DNA of 64,000 nucleotides from Xenorhabdus szentirmaii DSM 16338 (GTDB taxonomy: Bacteria > Pseudomonadota > Gammaproteobacteria > Enterobacterales > Enterobacteriaceae), in contig NZ_NIBV01000002.1 in assembly GCF_002632585.1 (NCBI RefSeq), forward strand, positions 374,282-438,281, read 5' to 3'. The position numbers and the translations under genes are program-made. Shown piece by piece: positions 26,962 to 36,481 of the stretch. Every line of letters starts with the position of its first letter. Within the stretch, counting starts at the first letter, position 1. Below the pieces are notes generated by a model. That model ran no database searches. It had not been told where the DNA came from and saw only the letters and a program-made list of their open reading frames with translations.

Positions 26962-27894
26962 TCATGACTTCGATGCAACCCGGAATTTCTTGATATCACG
27001 GCAAGGGGGGGCACCGAAAAGGCGGCTATATTCACGGTTAAATTGTGAAATACTTTCATAACCAACCTGAAATGCCGTGGTTGACATATTATTGTTTTGT
27101 GTCAGCAATATGCGCCTTGCTTCATGTAAACGCAACCACTTCTGGTACTGTAGCGGGCTCATTGAAGTGACCGCTTTAAAATGGTGGTGAAAAGAAGAAA
27201 GGCTCATTTTGGCGATTTCAGCCAATTGCTCAATTTTAACTGATTCGGAAAAATGTTCTTTCAGCCAATTAATTGTGCGGTTGATTTGGTGCCCCGGGCT
27301 TTCTTGGGAAGCCATATGTTGCAAATGAGCACCTGATTCACTGGTCAGTAAACGATAAATTATCTCCTTGTGAATCAAAGGGGAGAGGACAGGAATATCT
27401 TCAGGCGTATCCAACAAATCCAGCAAACGATTAAAGCAATCCAGGAGTGGGGCTGTTGTTGGCGTTAAAGCCAGTGCACATTTATCCGGTGCATGAGACT
27501 TTATCATCACCTTATCTTCCACAATTAAGTTTGATGCTTCCTGAATATTGAGTTGTAGCATCAGAGCAAAAAATGGCATGTCCTTGGATGCGGTAGAGAC
27601 TTGGGTAATGGTGGGAATATTGGTCGAGGTTACTAAAATTTGCCGGGGATCACAGTAGTAAGAACGATCACCGATTGTGACTCGTTTTGCTCCTTGAAGG
27701 ATCACCATCATACTCGGCTCATATAACCAACTTATCGGCTCAGTCGGTTGTTCCAGGTGACAGAGCGTTAATTGTGGAATGGCTGTTTTTACGGAATGAG
27801 TATCCGGGGAGGCTAATTTAGCGATTTTACCTGCCAATTTCTGAAGCTGAATTTCAATTTCTATTGCATCGGATGATGAATGCAATGTATTCAT
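26962..27894 (-). CDS. AraC-family transcriptional regulator (AraC_N type)
   Basis: 310 residues. The N-terminal AraC_N-type sensor domain has EPSMMVILQGAKRVTIGD and FALMLQLNIQEA. The C-terminal double helix-turn-helix has EQLAEIAKMSLSSFHHHFKA, then SPLQYQKWLRLHEARRIL and AFQVGYESISQFNREYSRLFG. The frame stays open 62 codons further upstream, but that part reads through the neighbouring ERIC repeat; the true start at 27894 has AAGGAG seven bases before it. Members of this subgroup often control nearby redox or efflux genes, but no divergent partner exists here. The methyltransferase gene upstream on the same strand is separated by the repeat. Target genes are unknown. Confidence 0.85.
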   Translation of the reverse strand: MNTLHSSSDAIEIEIQLQKLAGKIAKLASPDTHSVKTAIPQLTLCHLEQPTEPISWLYEPSMMVILQGAKRVTIGDRSYYCDPRQILVTSTNIPTITQVSTASKDMPFFALMLQLNIQEASNLIVEDKVMIKSHAPDKCALALTPTTAPLLDCFNRLLDLLDTPEDIPVLSPLIHKEIIYRLLTSESGAHLQHMASQESPGHQINRTINWLKEHFSESVKIEQLAEIAKMSLSSFHHHFKAVTSMSPLQYQKWLRLHEARRILLTQNNNMSTTAFQVGYESISQFNREYSRLFGAPPCRDIKKFRVASKS

Positions 27895-28001
27895 TTTTAA
27901 CTCCTTTATTATTTTATTTTTTAGACAGAATACCGTTGGAAGGAAAAAATGAATATCGCAAATTGTGGCAAATTGGAGGATTAGGCAATAATTGCGGAGG
28001 A

Positions 28002-28131
28002 TATATACCCAATGGATTTCAAGTTGCTTCGTGGCGGCAAGAGAGTGACGAATTCGTCGGGAACGAATTTGAACAGCCAAAGGTCGAGAGGCAGGAGCCT
28101 CTCATCATCCCCCATAAATAATGGGGGATAT
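28002..28131 (+). repeat. ERIC-type left half with the 60-base double-hairpin insert
   Basis: Begins TATACCCAATGGATTTCAAG (ERIC left end) and carries, at about 28050-28107, the same insert as the copy at 2691-2892, with only about two differences. The ERIC right half is missing; instead the element ends in a perfect hairpin TCCCCCAT-AAATA-ATGGGGGA (28108-28128). It lies between the AraC gene and the methyltransferase gene. Confidence 0.75.
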
Positions 28132-28142
28132 TAACCAGCATC

Positions 28143-28880
28143 TTAAAATTGGCAGACGAGGGCGGTATCAAAACAGTTTTGTTGAAAGTTGTCCCAATAG
28201 CCCGGAGGCTGACTGACAATATCACTTTCCAGCAACATGGGTTTATGCCATTCAAAATGTTTTAATCCTGCCTTATTGATGGCATCCTCATACTGTTCAC
28301 GGCTCCAGAGATATGCTGTGAAAGGGCTGCGGGGAGTTGTCATAAATTCTGCTTTCAAAAGGGTGGTATCTTCCGCCGGCTCTTCGCTGAGTATTTTGAT
28401 GGAATAATTCATGTAATTCCCGTTTTCCAATCGGAAATCGGGTTCACAGGTATAAGCGACGAGCTTACCGGAAGGTTTGAGGTGGTCGGCAATGACACGG
28501 AACATGGTTTGAAGATCTTCAAGGGATTCTGCATGGCAGAATAACCAAGCGGCGACGATGAGATCAAATTTACCCAATTGCTCCATTTTACAGACATCGC
28601 TGATATGGAATTCAATGCCATCGTTATATTGCCGTGATTTATCTCTGGCAATTTCGATCATTTTATCGGATATATCGACACCAATAACTTTTGATGCCCC
28701 CAGTTCTTTAAATTTACGACTAAACAGACCATATCCGCACGCTAAATCTAACACTGATTTTCCTTGCACATCTCCGGCCAGATTGAGCATAGTGCGAATT
28801 TCTACATCAATATGCGGGGTTGAATCTGAAAAACTTTCGTAAAGATGTGCAATAGGATTATATAAAATATTATCTTTCAT
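28143..28880 (-). CDS. Class I SAM-dependent methyltransferase
   Basis: 245 residues of a Rossmann-fold methyltransferase. Motif I is VLDLACGYGLFSRKF (about residues 43-57), the acidic residue of motif II is in KVIGVDISDKMIEIA, and the motif IV region is GKFDLIVAAWLFCHA. The C-terminal half resembles small-molecule methyltransferases of the ToxA/UbiE-like type (DHLKPSGKLVAYTCEPDF, YLWSREQYEDAI). AAGGA lies upstream of the ATG. It is monocistronic between the ERIC repeat and ybfF. The substrate is unknown. It might act in secondary metabolism, but no biosynthetic cluster adjoins it. Confidence 0.8.
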   Translation of the reverse strand: MKDNILYNPIAHLYESFSDSTPHIDVEIRTMLNLAGDVQGKSVLDLACGYGLFSRKFKELGASKVIGVDISDKMIEIARDKSRQYNDGIEFHISDVCKMEQLGKFDLIVAAWLFCHAESLEDLQTMFRVIADHLKPSGKLVAYTCEPDFRLENGNYMNYSIKILSEEPAEDTTLLKAEFMTTPRSPFTAYLWSREQYEDAINKAGLKHFEWHKPMLLESDIVSQPPGYWDNFQQNCFDTALVCQF

Positions 28881-29055
28881 TACTTTGCATCCTTAATTAA
28901 AGTTAAAATTTTGATGGAATATATGATTTAATGTTGACGTGATTTTTGTTTATATATTAATGGATTGAAAATAGGGCAGGTATAATTATTTTTATCTTGG
29001 TTCTACTTTTTACATCCCACATTTTTTACAACCCACATTGCGTGGGTTGATATAT

Positions 29056-29838
29056 CTATTCTTCAGTTCCTAAAAAGCGATGAATGGCTCTGAGTACCGC
29101 TTCAGGTTTTTCTGCATGAACCCAATGCCCACAACCCGCGACAACCCATGCAGTTGCTTTCGGAAATTGGTTGATAATATCTTCCCGATATTCTTCAGTC
29201 ACGTAATCAGAATTCCCGCCCCGAATAAACAAAGCCGGTTTGTGCCATGCAGGAATAGTTTCCCAACCAATAATTTTTTCATATTCTTTTTGCAAAATGG
29301 ATAAGTTGAATTTCCATTCTCCCTGGCGGAAAGATTTCAGCAAGAACTGAATCACGCCTTCTTCTTGAATATCCTGACGCATAATTTCTGTTGCGATTTG
29401 ACGGGTTGTCGCACTGGCTGCCGTCACTTTGTTCAGTGCTGCAAAAATGCTGTCATGGCGGCGAACAGGATAAGCGACGGGGGCCATATCAATGACCACA
29501 ATTTTTTCAATGCGCTCGGGTGCAATGGCGGTCATGGTCATGGCAATTTTTCCGCCCATGGAATGCCCGATGATCGTTGCTTCTGGCACATTGAGCTCGT
29601 CAAGGAGAGCCAAAACATCCTGTGCCATATTGCGATAACCCATGTCATCAACATGCGGTGAAATACCATGATTACGGACATCGATTTGAAGTACCGGATA
29701 GTGCTGCTGTAAATCGCGCCCCAATATTCCGAGATTGTTTAAATCCCCGAAAAGCCCATGAATCAAAACAATGGGGGTGGGTGATTGCGGATTTTCCGGT
29801 GTGTGAAAATGATAATTTAATTGACTATTTGACTTCAT
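29056..29838 (-). CDS. ybfF: Esterase YbfF (alpha/beta hydrolase)
   Basis: 260 residues, similar throughout to E. coli YbfF, a cytoplasmic acyl-CoA/ester hydrolase. The oxyanion-region HGLF is followed by the nucleophile Ser93 in GHSMGG; the conserved block IMRQDIQEEGVIQFLLKSF and the catalytic-His segment AGCGHWVHAEKPEAVLRAI are present. The frame is open 28 codons further upstream, but ATG 29838 matches the family start and has a CAGG site before it. It is divergent from seqA, the same order as in enterobacteria. A hairpin CAACCCAC-ATTGC-GTGGGTTG follows the gene at 29029-29049. Confidence 0.9.
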   Translation of the reverse strand: MKSNSQLNYHFHTPENPQSPTPIVLIHGLFGDLNNLGILGRDLQQHYPVLQIDVRNHGISPHVDDMGYRNMAQDVLALLDELNVPEATIIGHSMGGKIAMTMTAIAPERIEKIVVIDMAPVAYPVRRHDSIFAALNKVTAASATTRQIATEIMRQDIQEEGVIQFLLKSFRQGEWKFNLSILQKEYEKIIGWETIPAWHKPALFIRGGNSDYVTEEYREDIINQFPKATAWVVAGCGHWVHAEKPEAVLRAIHRFLGTEE

Positions 29839-30097
29839 GGTTTGCCTGAGTTTAATGCTATTTATGCAATGTTTAATATTGGGATGCTTAATATCATGAT
29901 ACGCAGACAGTGACAAACCCAATGGGGTGAAATAACTGTAACTGATTGATTTATTTTAAAGGAAAAGTTGCTTCTTTAAAAATTGCTAATTTTGGAAAGA
30001 GTCACTTTAAGTTATTGAAAGTTTAATTGTTTTGTTTTTTTGTATTATATCTTATAATCCCAACATAATTTTTCATTAAGAACAGTACTGGATAGAA

Positions 30098-30631
30098 ATG
30101 AAAACGATAGAAGTTGATGAAGACCTTTACCGCTTTATTGCAAGCCAAACCCTGCATATCGGTGAAAGTGCATCTGATATTTTACGGCGCATACTGAAAT
30201 TGGACGCCGGGCAGCCAGTACAAATTACACCGCCTGCCAACGATCCTGCACCTGCTGTCAAAACTCCCGTATCCCGTTCCCGCGACACTGTCCGCATTGT
30301 CCGTGAGCTGCTGCTTTCCGATGAGTATGCAGAAAAGAAAAAATCTGTTGAACGCTTTATGCTGATTCTGTCTACGCTGTATAGCCTGAACAGTGAGAGT
30401 TTTTCCAAAACGACAGAAGCTATGCACGGACGTACCCGCACCTATTTTGCGGGTGATGAGCACACTCTGTTGGCCAGTGGTAAACAAACCAAGCCACGCC
30501 ATATTCCGGGAACCCCTTTTTGGGTGATTACCAATACCAATACTGATCGCAAACGCAGTATGATCGAACATATCATGCAGGATATGAAGTTTCCGGCGAA
30601 TTTAATTGAAAAAGTGTGTGGCACTATTTAA
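30098..30631 (+). CDS. seqA: Negative modulator of replication initiation SeqA
   Basis: 177 residues (E. coli 181). The N-terminal oligomerisation domain (MKTIEVDEDLYRFIASQT, ESASDILRRIL) is followed by a variable Pro-rich linker (about 45-60). The C-terminal domain (MHGRTRTYFAGDEHTLLASG, KPRHIPGTPFWVITNTNTDR) binds hemimethylated GATC sites. SeqA sequesters newly replicated oriC and tracks forks. It is divergent from ybfF, with pgm starting 104 bases downstream, and likely co-transcribed with pgm as in E. coli. Confidence 0.97.
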   Translation: MKTIEVDEDLYRFIASQTLHIGESASDILRRILKLDAGQPVQITPPANDPAPAVKTPVSRSRDTVRIVRELLLSDEYAEKKKSVERFMLILSTLYSLNSESFSKTTEAMHGRTRTYFAGDEHTLLASGKQTKPRHIPGTPFWVITNTNTDRKRSMIEHIMQDMKFPANLIEKVCGTI

Positions 30632-30735
30632 TTTCTTAGTTTCAATGAGTTAATTTGGTGGTTAACGCTGAACCGGATTAACCTATTTATACTGCATTGG
30701 CGGGTAAGCCAGTGCAGTCTCTCAGGAGAAATCAA

Positions 30736-32376
30736 GTGGCAATTCATCCAAGAGCGGGACAGCTTGCCCAGCAGCATGATTTGATTAATGTTGCTCAGCT
30801 CACATCACAGTATTACACCTTACAACCACATCCTGAAAATCCGGCACACAAGGTTAAGTTTGGTACTTCTGGCCATCGTGGTAGTTCCGGACGCAACAGT
30901 TTTAACGAAGCGCATATCCTGGCCATTTCTCAGGCAATAGTGAACGTTCGCTCTCAGCAGGGGATCACCGGGCCATGCTATGTGGGTAAAGACACCCATG
31001 CACTTTCAGAAGCGGCCTTTATTTCCGTGTTGGAAGTTTTGACGGAGAACGGTATAGATGTGATTGTGCAGGAAAATAACGGTTTTACGCCAACACCTGC
31101 CATCTCTCATGCCATTTTGTGTTACAACCGTCAGGGGAAAAATCTGGCTGATGGTATTGTCATTACGCCATCCCACAACCCTCCGGAAGATGGGGGAATT
31201 AAATATAATCCTCCCAATGGCGGGCCTGCGGATACGGATCTGACTGCCATTATTGAGCAGTGTGCCAATGAATTACTGGCAAATTCTCTTAATGGAATTA
31301 AACGGCTGCCATATGAACAAGCACTGAAAAGTGAATACCTGCATCAACGGGATTTGGTTGATGCTTATGTCACTGCTCTGGGTGAAGTTGTGGATATGGC
31401 CGCTATCCAGAATGCAGGGCTGAAAATTGGCATTGATCCGTTGGGAGGCTCAGGTATTGCTTATTGGCAGCGGATTGGTGAGTATTACAACCTCGATCTG
31501 ACATTGGTTAATGATAAAGTTGATCAGACATTCCGCTTCATGACTTTGGATCATGACGGTATTATCCGCATGGATTGCTCATCCCGCTGGGCAATGGCGG
31601 GTTTGCTGGAATTGCGTGAGAAATTTGATTTGGCCTTTGCCAATGACCCTGATTACGATCGCCACGGGATTATTACGCCTGCTGGTTTAATGAACCCGAA
31701 TCATTATCTGGCGACTGCTGTGGACTATCTCTTCCGCCACCGCCCTCAATGGCCTGACAATGTTGCTGTTGGCAAGACATTGGTTTCCAGTGCCATGATC
31801 GACCGTGTTGTTGCTGACTTAGGGCGTGAATTAGTGGAAGTGCCTGTGGGTTTCAAATGGTTTGTTGATGGGCTGTATAAAGGCGAACTGGGCTTTGGCG
31901 GGGAAGAGAGCGCTGGCGCGTCCTTTTTGCGTTTTGATGGTACTCCATGGTCAACGGATAAAGACGGCATTATTCTTTGCCTGTTGGCGGCTGAAATGAC
32001 CGCAATCACGGGAGAAAATCCACAGCAGCGCTATGACACGCTGGCCTCTCGGTTTGGCACGCCAAGTTACAGCCGTATTCAGGCTCCGGCGACTCATCAG
32101 CAAAAGGCATTGCTGTCCAAACTGTCACCCGAAATGGTTAAGGCTGAAATGTTGGCAGGAGATCCCATTACTGCCCGTTTGACGACGGCATCTGGTAACG
32201 GTGCTTCCATTGGTGGTTTGAAGGTGATGAGTGATAACGGTTGGTTTGCTGCTCGTCCATCCGGTACAGAAGAAGCCTACAAAATCTATTGCGAAAGTTT
32301 TCTTGGTGCTGAACATCGTGAAAGAATTGAGCAAGAGGCTCAGGAAATCGTTAATCAAGTGTTTGCTGCGGGTTAA
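30736..32376 (+). CDS. pgm: Phosphoglucomutase (alpha-D-glucose-specific)
   Basis: 546 residues, the same length class as E. coli Pgm, interconverting glucose-1-phosphate and glucose-6-phosphate. The phosphoserine is Ser146 in [12 protein letters not shown]; the metal-binding loop is [11 protein letters not shown], the sugar loop [13 protein letters not shown], and the phosphate-binding end [16 protein letters not shown]. The start is GTG 30736 ([19 protein letters not shown]) with AGGAGA seven bases upstream; a longer ATG frame from 30697 overruns the ribosome-binding site. The gene sits behind seqA and ahead of the pullulanase gene, compatible with glycogen/maltodextrin metabolism. Confidence 0.97.
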   Translation: MAIHPRAGQLAQQHDLINVAQLTSQYYTLQPHPENPAHKVKFGTSGHRGSSGRNSFNEAHILAISQAIVNVRSQQGITGPCYVGKDTHALSEAAFISVLEVLTENGIDVIVQENNGFTPTPAISHAILCYNRQGKNLADGIVITPSHNPPEDGGIKYNPPNGGPADTDLTAIIEQCANELLANSLNGIKRLPYEQALKSEYLHQRDLVDAYVTALGEVVDMAAIQNAGLKIGIDPLGGSGIAYWQRIGEYYNLDLTLVNDKVDQTFRFMTLDHDGIIRMDCSSRWAMAGLLELREKFDLAFANDPDYDRHGIITPAGLMNPNHYLATAVDYLFRHRPQWPDNVAVGKTLVSSAMIDRVVADLGRELVEVPVGFKWFVDGLYKGELGFGGEESAGASFLRFDGTPWSTDKDGIILCLLAAEMTAITGENPQQRYDTLASRFGTPSYSRIQAPATHQQKALLSKLSPEMVKAEMLAGDPITARLTTASGNGASIGGLKVMSDNGWFAARPSGTEEAYKIYCESFLGAEHRERIEQEAQEIVNQVFAAG

Positions 32377-32388
32377 TTGATGTTTGAA

Positions 32389-32424
32389 TCTGCCAAGCCG
32401 CAGTAATTGCAGCGGCCTGGCAGA
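32389..32424 (+). terminator. Hairpin after pgm, possible terminator
   Basis: TCTGCCA-x-GCCGC pairs with GCGGC-x-TGGCAGA, a 12-bp stem with one bulged position, starting 12 bases after pgm. No T run follows, so termination may be Rho-dependent or the structure may stabilise the mRNA end. Confidence 0.5.
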
Positions 32425-32440
32425 TGTGTCATAGGCATTC

Positions 32441-32779
32441 TTAGCTGCTGCTTGCTGCTAAAGAAAAACTGCTAAATCTCATTTCAAAATAAATCAAGAT
32501 TGATTTGTGAACCTCAACATTGAAGAAATAATCCAACCCCACCCCTGCTTTATGAGTTGAATATAAAGAAGTATAGATATCATTGCCAGTATCTAGTTTT
32601 ATATACAATTTTTTCATATGATTAAAATCATGAATATTATCTGAAAGATAGAAATCAAACTTTATTATTTCATTTGGCAATAGTGAATCATCCAGTAGGG
32701 TGGCTTCTTGTGTGTCTTTTATATTGACATATATTCTATAGTCTGTTTTATTTTTTACATATCGGTATACCTTAGGCAT
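32441..32779 (-). CDS. Small protein of unknown function (pair member 1)
   Basis: 112 residues, no recognised family. AAGGAA precedes the ATG. The composition (alternating hydrophobic/polar stretches such as YRIYVNIKDT, IKFDFYL, KKLYIKLD and SILIYFEMRF) suggests a beta-sandwich; there is no signal peptide. It is AT-rich compared with pgm and pulA on either side, which suggests acquisition. It shares a similar layout with the gene immediately upstream on the same strand (46-base gap), so the two may be an ancient duplication and are probably co-transcribed. Confidence 0.6.
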   Translation of the reverse strand: MPKVYRYVKNKTDYRIYVNIKDTQEATLLDDSLLPNEIIKFDFYLSDNIHDFNHMKKLYIKLDTGNDIYTSLYSTHKAGVGLDYFFNVEVHKSILIYFEMRFSSFSLAASSS

Positions 32780-32825
32780 ATTAATTTCCTTTTTCCTGAT
32801 GTATCAATTGCGGAAATAAAATATT

Positions 32826-33143
32826 TCAGCCCTCTTTATCAACTGAAACTAACAAAATTCCATAACTGAAAACATCAAAATATATTTCAAATTCGTGAGA
32901 AGAATAGAAAATTTCTTCTAAATAAGAAAGAGAGGATGTTGAAGTGAATGTTTGGTCAATGAGATATTTATCAATGCTCATAAATATATTGCAATATTCG
33001 AGATGATATTCATTCCTTTGAGTCTCAAACAGAACAGATGATTGAGGATAAATATCTTTTTTATAAGTTTCAGTATGGTTTTTTTCTTTTAGAGTGACGG
33101 TTATTTTTATATTGCTGGTATTAGTAAATTTTATAGTTCTCAT
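32826..33143 (-). CDS. Small protein of unknown function (pair member 2)
   Basis: 105 residues from ATG 33143 (AGAGG upstream; the ATG directly before it at 33146 is equally possible). The opening RTIKFTNTSNIKITVTLKE resembles the YVKNKTDYRIYVNIKD opening of its neighbour, and both end in aromatic-rich beta-like stretches (FEIYFDVFSYGILLVSV). No motif or family is recognised. Together they form a two-gene minus-strand unit inserted between pgm and pulA. Confidence 0.55.
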   Translation of the reverse strand: MRTIKFTNTSNIKITVTLKEKNHTETYKKDIYPQSSVLFETQRNEYHLEYCNIFMSIDKYLIDQTFTSTSSLSYLEEIFYSSHEFEIYFDVFSYGILLVSVDKEG

Positions 33144-33520
33144 CATAACCTCTAACAATTTATTTATTGTTTTCATTTAAAGTATAGTTCTTTTGTTTTT
33201 AATTAGCGGTTTTATTTTGTTTGTTGATGATTGGTTTAATTAATAAGGTCGTTGTTGTTTTTTTAATTTATTAAAATTTTTTAGTTTAATTTTTTTTATG
33301 AAATCGAGGTGGGTTTTTATGATGAATGTCTCAATATTAGCTCCTCCATTATTCTACTCCCTGTATTTTTTCATAAAGGAGGATGCTGTTTTCTGAATTA
33401 CTGCTTTAATTACACTGTTTTTTTATTGTGGATGGCTATCTTTCTATGCTCGATGGGTTTCGGATTGCGATCAATACAGGAATAACTTGAAAGACTCAAA
33501 AACATTAGAAAGGATGGTAT
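33144..33520. promoter_or_regulatory. Divergent intergenic region upstream of pulA
   Basis: 377 very AT-rich bases. Two GGAGGA-like motifs face each other (minus strand near 33348-33356 and plus strand near 33379-33384), reminiscent of MalT-binding boxes that control pullulanase in Klebsiella; this is speculative. A possible ERIC-end relic (TGGGTTTC ... AACTTGAAAGAC) lies at about 33455-33497. Confidence 0.35.
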
Positions 33521-36481
33521 ATGAACCCCAACTTCTGGAGAAAAGTTTACCTTACTTTATCAAGCGGCATATTTATTCTATTACTCACAAATGGCTGCTC
33601 AAATAAATATGATTTACTCAGAAAGCAAGGGGAGTTGGTGATGGCACAGAACTTAGGTCAGATATCAAGTTTACATCAAGTATCAAGCGGGAAAATTCAT
33701 CTGAGCCATGTAGAGGGTTCAGACTTTGGCGCTGAGATATCTCAAGCTTCAGCACATTGGCTTGATAAACAGACATTAGTATGGCCGGGTGGTGCAGAGC
33801 AGCCGATTGTTCGCTTGTATTACAATCTAAATAACAAGATAGAAGCTGATGACCAAGGTTATTTTCCCGATAATTATTTAACTCTCATTCCTGCGGCGTT
33901 GAGTCAGGCAACGGCTAAAAAATTTCCTCATTTGGCCAATTGGGCGGCATTCCGTTTACCAGAGGAAACGGATATCGATCTTCTTCTGACCGGGGATTTG
34001 GTGGCTTTGGCTGCTAATGAACAGGGCACAATCGTGTCCTCAACTCAAGTTCAAACGGCCGGGGTATTGGATGATCGCTTCGCTGATACTGCTGAAACAT
34101 TGGAATATGGGGCTAAACTAAACAGTAAAGGCGTGCTTTTCCGCCTTTGGGCACCGACTGCGCAAGAAGTGTCTCTGATTATCTACAATCAGGATAAGCA
34201 GGAGGTTGCCAGGCATGCAATGGAACGCGACGGAAGGAGCGGTTCCTGGTCATGGCAGGGGAATGCTGCTTTAGTCGGCGCTTATTATCGTTATGCTTTG
34301 GTGGTATATCACCCATACAGCCGCAATGTGGAACGCTATGAAGTCACCGATCCTTATTCCCATAGCTTGTCCACGAATTCGGAACACAGTCAGGTCATCA
34401 ATCTGGATGATCAGGCATTGAAGCCCCAAAATTGGGATAACCTGCTGGCCCCCCATCCGCAAAATACCCCCTCAAATATCGCCCGCATGGCGATTTATGA
34501 AGCACATATCCGCGATCTGTCCGTTGCAGATAGCACAATCCCCGAAACGTGGCGTGGTAAGTATCTGGCACTGACCGCCAATAACAGTGATATGTTCAGG
34601 CATCTCAAGACACTGAGTCAGGCGGGGATGACCCATATGGAGCTGCTGCCTGTGTTTGATATCGCTTCAGTTAATGAATTCAGTCATCAGGTTGCCAATC
34701 TTGAAAACCCGTTCAGTCGCTTGTGTCAAATTAACCCAACGGTGAGAAACAGCCGATTTGCTGAGTATTGCCATAGTTCATTGACTTTGCGGCAGGTCTT
34801 GCAGCAATTGAAACGTGAAGACAGTATCCATGACCCACAAGTGCAGGAACTTAATGCAATGGTGGCAGGAACGGATTCGTATAACTGGGGATATGATCCG
34901 TTTCATTATTCTGTACCGGAAGGCTCCTATGCGGTTGATTCGGAAGGTTCCGGCCGTATAAAAGAATTTCGCGCCATGATACAGGCCATCAAGCAGCAAT
35001 TGGGCATGAATGTGATCATGGATGTGGTTTATAACCATACTGATGCTGCCGGCCCGACATCTCGAACGTCGGTCTTGGATAAGATAGTGCCTTGGTATTA
35101 TCACCGTCTGGATGAGGTAACGGGTCAAGTTGAAAATCATACTTGTTGCTCTGATACCGCGCCGGAACACCGTATGTTTGCCAAATTGGTGGAAGATTCA
35201 TTGGTGACTTGGGTTAAAGATTACAAAATAGATGCATTCAGGTTTGACTTAATGGGCTATCACCCTAAAACGCAAATCTTGTCTGCGTTGGCAAAAGTCC
35301 GTGAAGTTAATCCATCAGTCTATTTTTTTGGTGAAGGGTGGAATTCAGGTCAGGATGATCGGTTTGAAAGCGCTTCACAAGTGAATCTCAGCGGAACGGG
35401 TATCGGCACTTTTTCTGACAGATTGCGGGATGCAGTGCGTGGCGGCGGGCCATTTGATGTTGCTGATGACATTCGCATCAATCAGGGTATTGGAAATGGC
35501 GCAGGAACATTGCCCAATGAGATGGTTCGCTTAAATGCCGATGAAGTGCGCCATTTGCTGGATCTTGTGCGCCTTGGCATGGCTGGCAATTTAGCTGACT
35601 TTGTCATGGTTAATAAAGAGGGTGTCATAAAAACAGGTCAGCAGATTGATTATAAGGGCGTGGCAGCAGGCTATGCTGCAAATCCTACAGAAGTATTGAA
35701 TTATGTATCCAAACACGATAACCAAACATTGTGGGACATTATCAGCTATAAGGCTGCATTTCAGGCAAATCTGGGAGCCAGGCTCCGTATGCAGGCTATT
35801 TCTCTTGCCCCAGTCTTCCTTGGGCAAGGTCTGGCTTTTGATCAACAAGGCTCGGAACTACTGCGCTCAAAATCATTTACCCGTGACTCTTACAATGCTG
35901 GTGATTGGTTTAATCGTGTTAGTTATGACTACCGAGATAATAATTATGATGTGGGACTGCCAGAATATGGCAATGATGGTGTGAATTATTCATTGATTGG
36001 CCGTGTGAAAAATCAGGTAAAAAAACCGGGTCGCAATGAGTTATTACAAATGATGGCCTTTTATCAGGAACTATTGCAGTTACGCCAATTCTCTCCGTTA
36101 ATGTCTCTTGGGGATGGTGCGGCGGTTAAACAGCGCGTGGATTTTGTGAATGTCGGTCCGCATCAGCAAATCGGGTTACTGGTAATGACCATTGATGATG
36201 GCAGTACAACGTCTGATGATCGTGATTGGCGATTTGATGGCTTGGTGGTGGCCATTAACGCGGCACCGAAGCCGGTTTCTGTCAAAGATCTTAATGTGCA
36301 GGGATTGATGTTGAATGACATCCAGCGTGCATTGGGTGACTCTTCTTTGGCTGCTGGGGTACGCATAATGGAAAATGGTGAAGTTATAATGCCAGCCTGG
36401 TCGGCAGCCGTATTAGTCTTGCCACAGGAAGGCGCCAGGGGAAGAGGGCTGCCTGTACGTTATCGCCATCAATGCCAATAA
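33521..36481 (+). CDS. pulA: Lipoprotein pullulanase (alpha-1,6-glucosidase, GH13)
   Basis: 986 residues. A lipoprotein signal has the lipobox LTNGC with Cys26 as the lipidation site. N-terminal beta modules (about 30-330) include the GH13-associated block GVLFRLWAPTAQEVSL. The type I pullulanase signature YNWGYDPFHYSVPEGSYA is followed by the GH13 regions: MDVVYNHTD, FRFDLMGYH with nucleophile Asp576, FGEGW with acid/base Glu605, and SKHDNQTLWD with Asp733. The enzyme debranches alpha-1,6 links in pullulan, glycogen or starch-derived dextrins. In Klebsiella it is anchored outside by the type II system; location here is unknown. The residue after Cys26 is Ser, not Asp, which favours outer-membrane sorting. 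AAGGATG precedes the ATG. The C-terminus (EGARGRGLPVRYRHQCQ) looks extended beyond the family. Confidence 0.92.
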   Translation: MNPNFWRKVYLTLSSGIFILLLTNGCSNKYDLLRKQGELVMAQNLGQISSLHQVSSGKIHLSHVEGSDFGAEISQASAHWLDKQTLVWPGGAEQPIVRLYYNLNNKIEADDQGYFPDNYLTLIPAALSQATAKKFPHLANWAAFRLPEETDIDLLLTGDLVALAANEQGTIVSSTQVQTAGVLDDRFADTAETLEYGAKLNSKGVLFRLWAPTAQEVSLIIYNQDKQEVARHAMERDGRSGSWSWQGNAALVGAYYRYALVVYHPYSRNVERYEVTDPYSHSLSTNSEHSQVINLDDQALKPQNWDNLLAPHPQNTPSNIARMAIYEAHIRDLSVADSTIPETWRGKYLALTANNSDMFRHLKTLSQAGMTHMELLPVFDIASVNEFSHQVANLENPFSRLCQINPTVRNSRFAEYCHSSLTLRQVLQQLKREDSIHDPQVQELNAMVAGTDSYNWGYDPFHYSVPEGSYAVDSEGSGRIKEFRAMIQAIKQQLGMNVIMDVVYNHTDAAGPTSRTSVLDKIVPWYYHRLDEVTGQVENHTCCSDTAPEHRMFAKLVEDSLVTWVKDYKIDAFRFDLMGYHPKTQILSALAKVREVNPSVYFFGEGWNSGQDDRFESASQVNLSGTGIGTFSDRLRDAVRGGGPFDVADDIRINQGIGNGAGTLPNEMVRLNADEVRHLLDLVRLGMAGNLADFVMVNKEGVIKTGQQIDYKGVAAGYAANPTEVLNYVSKHDNQTLWDIISYKAAFQANLGARLRMQAISLAPVFLGQGLAFDQQGSELLRSKSFTRDSYNAGDWFNRVSYDYRDNNYDVGLPEYGNDGVNYSLIGRVKNQVKKPGRNELLQMMAFYQELLQLRQFSPLMSLGDGAAVKQRVDFVNVGPHQQIGLLVMTIDDGSTTSDDRDWRFDGLVVAINAAPKPVSVKDLNVQGLMLNDIQRALGDSSLAAGVRIMENGEVIMPAWSAAVLVLPQEGARGRGLPVRYRHQCQ

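Noticed and set aside
27895-28080. 62-codon N-terminal extension of the AraC regulator
   Set aside because: The extension reads through the ERIC insert. The same peptide start (MAVQIRSRRI) appears at the other ERIC copy near 2769, and a proper ribosome site precedes the internal ATG at 27894.
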